From positions 1-8,461 of the forward strand of contig JBGPLH010000127.1 in NCBI GenBank assembly GCA_041486365.1: 8,461 nt of DNA, written 5' to 3'. Shown one piece after another: positions 6,730 through 8,461 of this stretch (position 1 is the first letter of the stretch; each line of letters opens with the position of its first letter). The notes under the pieces were generated by a model. That model made no database searches. It had not been told where the DNA came from and saw only the letters and a list, made by a program, of their open reading frames with translations. The DNA comes from JBGPLH01 sp041486365 [NCBI: Thermodesulfobacteriota bacterium] (GTDB lineage Bacteria > JAUYMQ01). A program made the position numbers and the translations under genes.

Positions 6730-7159
6730 GGGGCACAACTTCGATGCGACTCGTTTTCTTAGCACCGGTCATTTCGGCGATCTTGGGCTAAGGGATATTT
6801 CATTTTTCGGTGGGCTTGGCGCGGGTAGTAACTACGAGTCAGGTTTATCAGCAAGTCGTAGCCTGGTGCACACGGGTACTTCATCGCCCGTGCAGTTTGG
6901 TACTATTCTCGAGGCGGGTGTTCCAGGATACGTCGGTGGAGGAACCGCGACATGGATAGGAATTTCTTCGTTGTCTACTGATCTTTCTGTAAAAGGATAT
7001 GTAGGTGGCGGATCGTTTGCATGCTTCTGTTTTCATGCGACGATCGATAGGAACGCGCTATATGGTGGAGTCAACTGGATTGGAACAACTCTTGCGTCAC
7101 CATACGGACCTCAACGTCCACCATATCGAGGATATGGATATCCTCCGGGTGTTCCATGA
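6722..7159 (+). pseudogene. Possible 3' remnant of a Gly/Ser/Thr-rich (RHS-like?) protein gene
   Basis: The frame is open from just after TAA at 6719-6721 to TGA at 7157-7159, without a good ATG or ribosome binding site; the only in-frame start of note is a GTG at 6866. The translation is rich in G, S, T and aromatic residues and contains two similar units, VPGYVGGGTATW and VKGYVGGGSFACF, then ends in a proline/tyrosine-rich tail. This resembles the glycine-rich strands near the C-terminus of some RHS or other polymorphic-toxin proteins, but I recognise no family with confidence. The frame reaches into or beyond the presumed right end of the mobile element, which would explain a missing 5' part. 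It may equally be a chance open frame. GC content is well below that of the element. Confidence 0.3.
6760..6768 (+). repeat. Candidate target-site duplication, right copy
   Basis: TAGCACCGG in direct orientation with the copy at 2660-2668. It lies 31 bp after the stop codon of transposase 2 and at the transition to lower-GC sequence. The same caution applies: the inner flanks (CAGGAGTAGCGAG on the left, AGAAAACGAGTCG as the reverse complement on the right) share only CGAG(T) and do not form a convincing inverted repeat. Confidence 0.3.
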
Positions 7160-7211
7160 ACATAAAGAAAAGGTGCTATCAAATTATTACGAGGAAAGCG
7201 TACATTGCACG

Positions 7212-7529
7212 ATGGCTAAAATACTGATAGGGATATGGTTTCCAGTACTACTCGCATCCGCTCCGATCGGGATGACGCTGCTGTCGGTCTTGTTTCATCG
7301 ACTGAAGGCACGATATCCAGAGGTTTATGCATCTCTCGGATCGCCAGGGGTGTTTTATAATAACAGCCTGAGAAGCAACTGGCTGTTTCTCAGATTTATC
7401 TGGGGAAGTCACTATAAAGCGCTTCAGAGTAGAACGGTAAATAGGTTATGCATGGTTCTAAAAATATATTCGATTCTGTCCATGGGATGGGTTCTAATGT
7501 TTTTTATTTTGATTAAGTTTGCGCGATGA
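7212..7529 (+). CDS. Small two-helix membrane protein A (tandem paralogue 1)
   Basis: A 105-residue protein with a hydrophobic segment at about 4-27, a conserved middle and a second hydrophobic segment at about 84-102. The middle reads YPEVYASLGSP, then NNSLRSNWLFLRFIW. The frame extends upstream to a GTG at 7005, but the ATG at 7212 is preferred. From there, length and register match the downstream paralogue without gaps, and the first membrane segment begins immediately. A GAGGAAAG element lies 13 nt upstream, which is rather far. The build loosely recalls small UspB-like inner-membrane proteins, though this is only a resemblance. Function unknown. A role as an immunity protein for a membrane-acting toxin is a speculative alternative suggested by the tandem duplication and the remnant upstream. 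GC is lower than in the flanking transposons. Confidence 0.7.
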   Translation: MAKILIGIWFPVLLASAPIGMTLLSVLFHRLKARYPEVYASLGSPGVFYNNSLRSNWLFLRFIWGSHYKALQSRTVNRLCMVLKIYSILSMGWVLMFFILIKFAR

Positions 7530-7660
7530 TCAGCCGGTCTACTGCCGTAGCTCATATTTCAGCTAGTGATGAATAACTCCTTACGACGAGGAGAGGTAAA
7601 GGAAGAATAAAGATTGGGATGATGAATTACTCTTCGAAGCAATGGGAAATGGATCGTTAA

Positions 7661-7981
7661 ATGAGTTATAAATTTGCACTAACTTGGTTTTGCACTCTAT
7701 TCGTAGGCGCTATAGTTGGTAATATCTTGTCGGCACGAATACAGCGTCGTATTTCTAGAATGTATCCGGATGCATACAAAGCAATGGGGTCGCCTTCATT
7801 TTTCTGGAATGCTTCCCCCGCGAACGGCTTAAGATTTCTTAGGTTTTTGTGGTTTTTGGACAAGAGTAATCTAGATAAGGAAACGATCAAACTTTGCACA
7901 ACGGTCAAGACGTACCAGATTGCCTATCTAGTATGGTTCCTTATCCCGTTCATTGTCTTAATCTGTTTGTACTTGGCATGA
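7661..7981 (+). CDS. Small two-helix membrane protein B (tandem paralogue 2)
   Basis: A 106-residue protein with the same plan as its upstream neighbour. It has an N-terminal membrane segment at about 4-26, the conserved YPDAYKAMGSPSFFWNAS and LRFLRFLW region at residues 35-64, and a C-terminal membrane segment at about 85-104. An ungapped alignment with protein A from residue 1 to 64 gives 22 identities by eye, including YP, Y, GSP, F, N, S, FLRF and W. The ATG is directly preceded by an in-frame TAA that closes a 13-codon mini-frame starting at 7619, so the start is well bounded upstream. The ribosome binding site is weak. It lies 131 bp after the stop of protein A and may share its transcript. 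Function unknown. Confidence 0.75.
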   Translation: MSYKFALTWFCTLFVGAIVGNILSARIQRRISRMYPDAYKAMGSPSFFWNASPANGLRFLRFLWFLDKSNLDKETIKLCTTVKTYQIAYLVWFLIPFIVLICLYLA

Positions 7982-8129
7982 AAGTGGAAGAAAGATTTCT
8001 ATGCTTTGAATAGGAGAGATCGGGGATTACGCGTAGGCTTCCTGTGGGTGGCGAATTCCAATTTGTTCTTGAAAATCAGCGATTCGGTCGTCTTGCTCCG
8101 GAGGCCATTCTGCCCTAGGCTTCCGCGCC
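7982..8129. other. Intergenic, probably containing the left end of the right-edge element
   Basis: No gene is supported. Composition rises from AT-rich to GC-rich around 8030, which suggests an element boundary between there and the transposase start at 8130. The octamer AAAATCAG at 8072-8079 also occurs on the minus strand at 2813-2820 inside an IS-end-like sequence, a possible but weak hint of a shared terminal repeat. An open frame on the minus strand across 8027-8365 is taken to be antisense to the transposase. Confidence 0.35.
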
Positions 8130-8461
8130 ATGAGGGCCGTATTCATCCTGCTTGGACACCTCCTGACGACGATCGCTAGGCTCCTCCGGCCTGGCGGCGC
8201 GCGCGCCATCGTTGCCGAGAGCGTTCTCCTGAAACAGCAGCTCTTGGTCGTCGGCCGGTCTCGCCATCGGGCTCCGAACCTTTCCCCTCTCGATCGATTC
8301 CTCTTTGGCTTCTGGTCACTCTTCCTCGGCGAGCGACGCATCCGACGGGTGGCGGTAATTCTCAAGCCATCGACGCTTTTGAGCTTTCACGATGCCCTCG
8401 TGAACCGGAAGTACCGACTGCTCTTCACGCCCCGGCGGCGGGGGAAGCCCGGCCCCAAGGG
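8130..8461 (+). CDS. Integrase-core transposase, N-terminal part (runs off right edge)
   Basis: The first 110 codons of a third transposase. The translation opens with a hydrophobic/basic stretch (MRAVFILLGHLLTTIARLLR), then VAESVLLKQQLLVV, RSRHRAPNLSPLDRFLFGFW, LFLGERRIRRVAVILKPSTL, LSFHDALVNRKYRLLF and RRRGKPGPKG. This is the characteristic N-terminal region of a family of about 350-residue integrase-core (rve) transposases, and RRGKPGPKG normally leads into the helix-turn-helix before the DDE core. The catalytic part is outside the window, so intactness is unknown. The ATG fits the usual start of the family. The nearest SD-like CGGAGG, at 8099-8104, is too far away to be decisive. It is not closely related to either transposase in the four-gene operon. 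Confidence 0.82.
   Translation, partial: MRAVFILLGHLLTTIARLLRPGGARAIVAESVLLKQQLLVVGRSRHRAPNLSPLDRFLFGFWSLFLGERRIRRVAVILKPSTLLSFHDALVNRKYRLLFTPRRRGKPGPK

Larger units (their letters stand above)
2669..6759 (+). mobile_element. Four-gene, two-transposase mobile element (ends tentative)
   Basis: A GC-rich block carries four co-directional, overlapping or nearly abutting genes: DDE transposase 1, HTH/coiled-coil protein 1, HTH/coiled-coil protein 2 and DDE transposase 2. About 475 bp of leader precedes the first gene. The two transposases differ in motif context and spacing, while the two small proteins are paralogous. The ends are placed only from the candidate 9-bp direct repeat and the composition breaks. 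Short inverted similarity was looked for and not found convincingly. Gene content makes a mobile element near certain, and the exact boundaries are a guess. No cargo gene is recognisable, except possibly the 24-codon signal-like frame at 3001. I do not recognise this four-gene arrangement as a named IS family. Confidence 0.6.

Noticed and set aside
2669-6759. Terminal inverted repeats of the four-gene element
   Set aside because: Comparison by eye of both ends gave only short matches (such as CGAGT, or CCGAAATGA at 3057 against its inverse at 6769) that are no better than chance and imply inconsistent boundaries.
8027-8365. 112-residue open frame on the minus strand
   Set aside because: It is antisense to the transposase N-terminus at 8130-8461, whose plus-strand translation matches a recognisable family.
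1-8461. CRISPR arrays, tRNA or rRNA genes
   Set aside because: No regularly spaced repeats, no tRNA cloverleaf or T-arm signature and no rRNA-like conserved segments were seen on either strand.

Overview
The window comes from a GC-rich bacterial chromosome or metagenomic contig. Coding strands are strongly G/C-biased at third positions, and long spurious open frames lie opposite the true genes. The lineage cannot be fixed from this sequence. The SbcCD-like pair and the arginine-rich integrases would suit a soil or sediment bacterium of the myxobacterial, Eisenbacteria or Gemmatimonadota kind, but that is only an impression.

Layout. (1) Positions 1-2368, minus strand: a two-gene DNA-repair operon. 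A complete SbcD/YhaO-like metallophosphoesterase is followed, with a 4-bp GTGA overlap, by an SbcC/YhaN-like ATPase that runs off the left edge. (2) Positions 2369-3143: no convincing large gene. It holds an AT-richer flank and the presumed left part of a mobile element. (3) Positions 3144-6729, plus strand: a tightly packed four-gene transposition operon. It contains a DDE transposase (IS481/rve-like), a small helix-turn-helix plus coiled-coil protein, a second small protein paralogous to the first, and a second, different DDE transposase with exact DD35E spacing. Junctions are a 4-bp ATGA overlap, an 18-nt gap with a strong ribosome binding site, and a 4-bp GTGA overlap. An in-phase A_AAA_AAA slippery heptamer preceded by a purine-rich SD-like tract sits before the last junction, and -1 slippage there would fuse the third protein to the second transposase, as in IS3-family OrfAB. 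A hairpin can mask the ribosome binding site of the first transposase. (4) Positions 6722-7981: clearly lower GC, probably the pre-insertion host region. It has a 5'-truncated Gly/Ser/Thr-rich reading frame, then two tandem paralogous small membrane proteins of 105 and 106 residues. (5) Positions 8130-8461: the N-terminus of a third, unrelated integrase-type transposase, cut by the right edge.

The main point of interest is the dual-DDE, dual-HTH element at about 2.67-6.76 kb. It looks like a two-transposase mobile element made of two transposase/accessory pairs. A 9-bp direct repeat (TAGCACCGG) lies at 2660 and 6760, close to the two composition breaks, and is a candidate target-site duplication. 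I could not find convincing terminal inverted repeats. The second point is the pair of membrane-protein paralogues next to a broken repeat-rich reading frame, which could be a remnant of a toxin/immunity island, although that reading is speculative.
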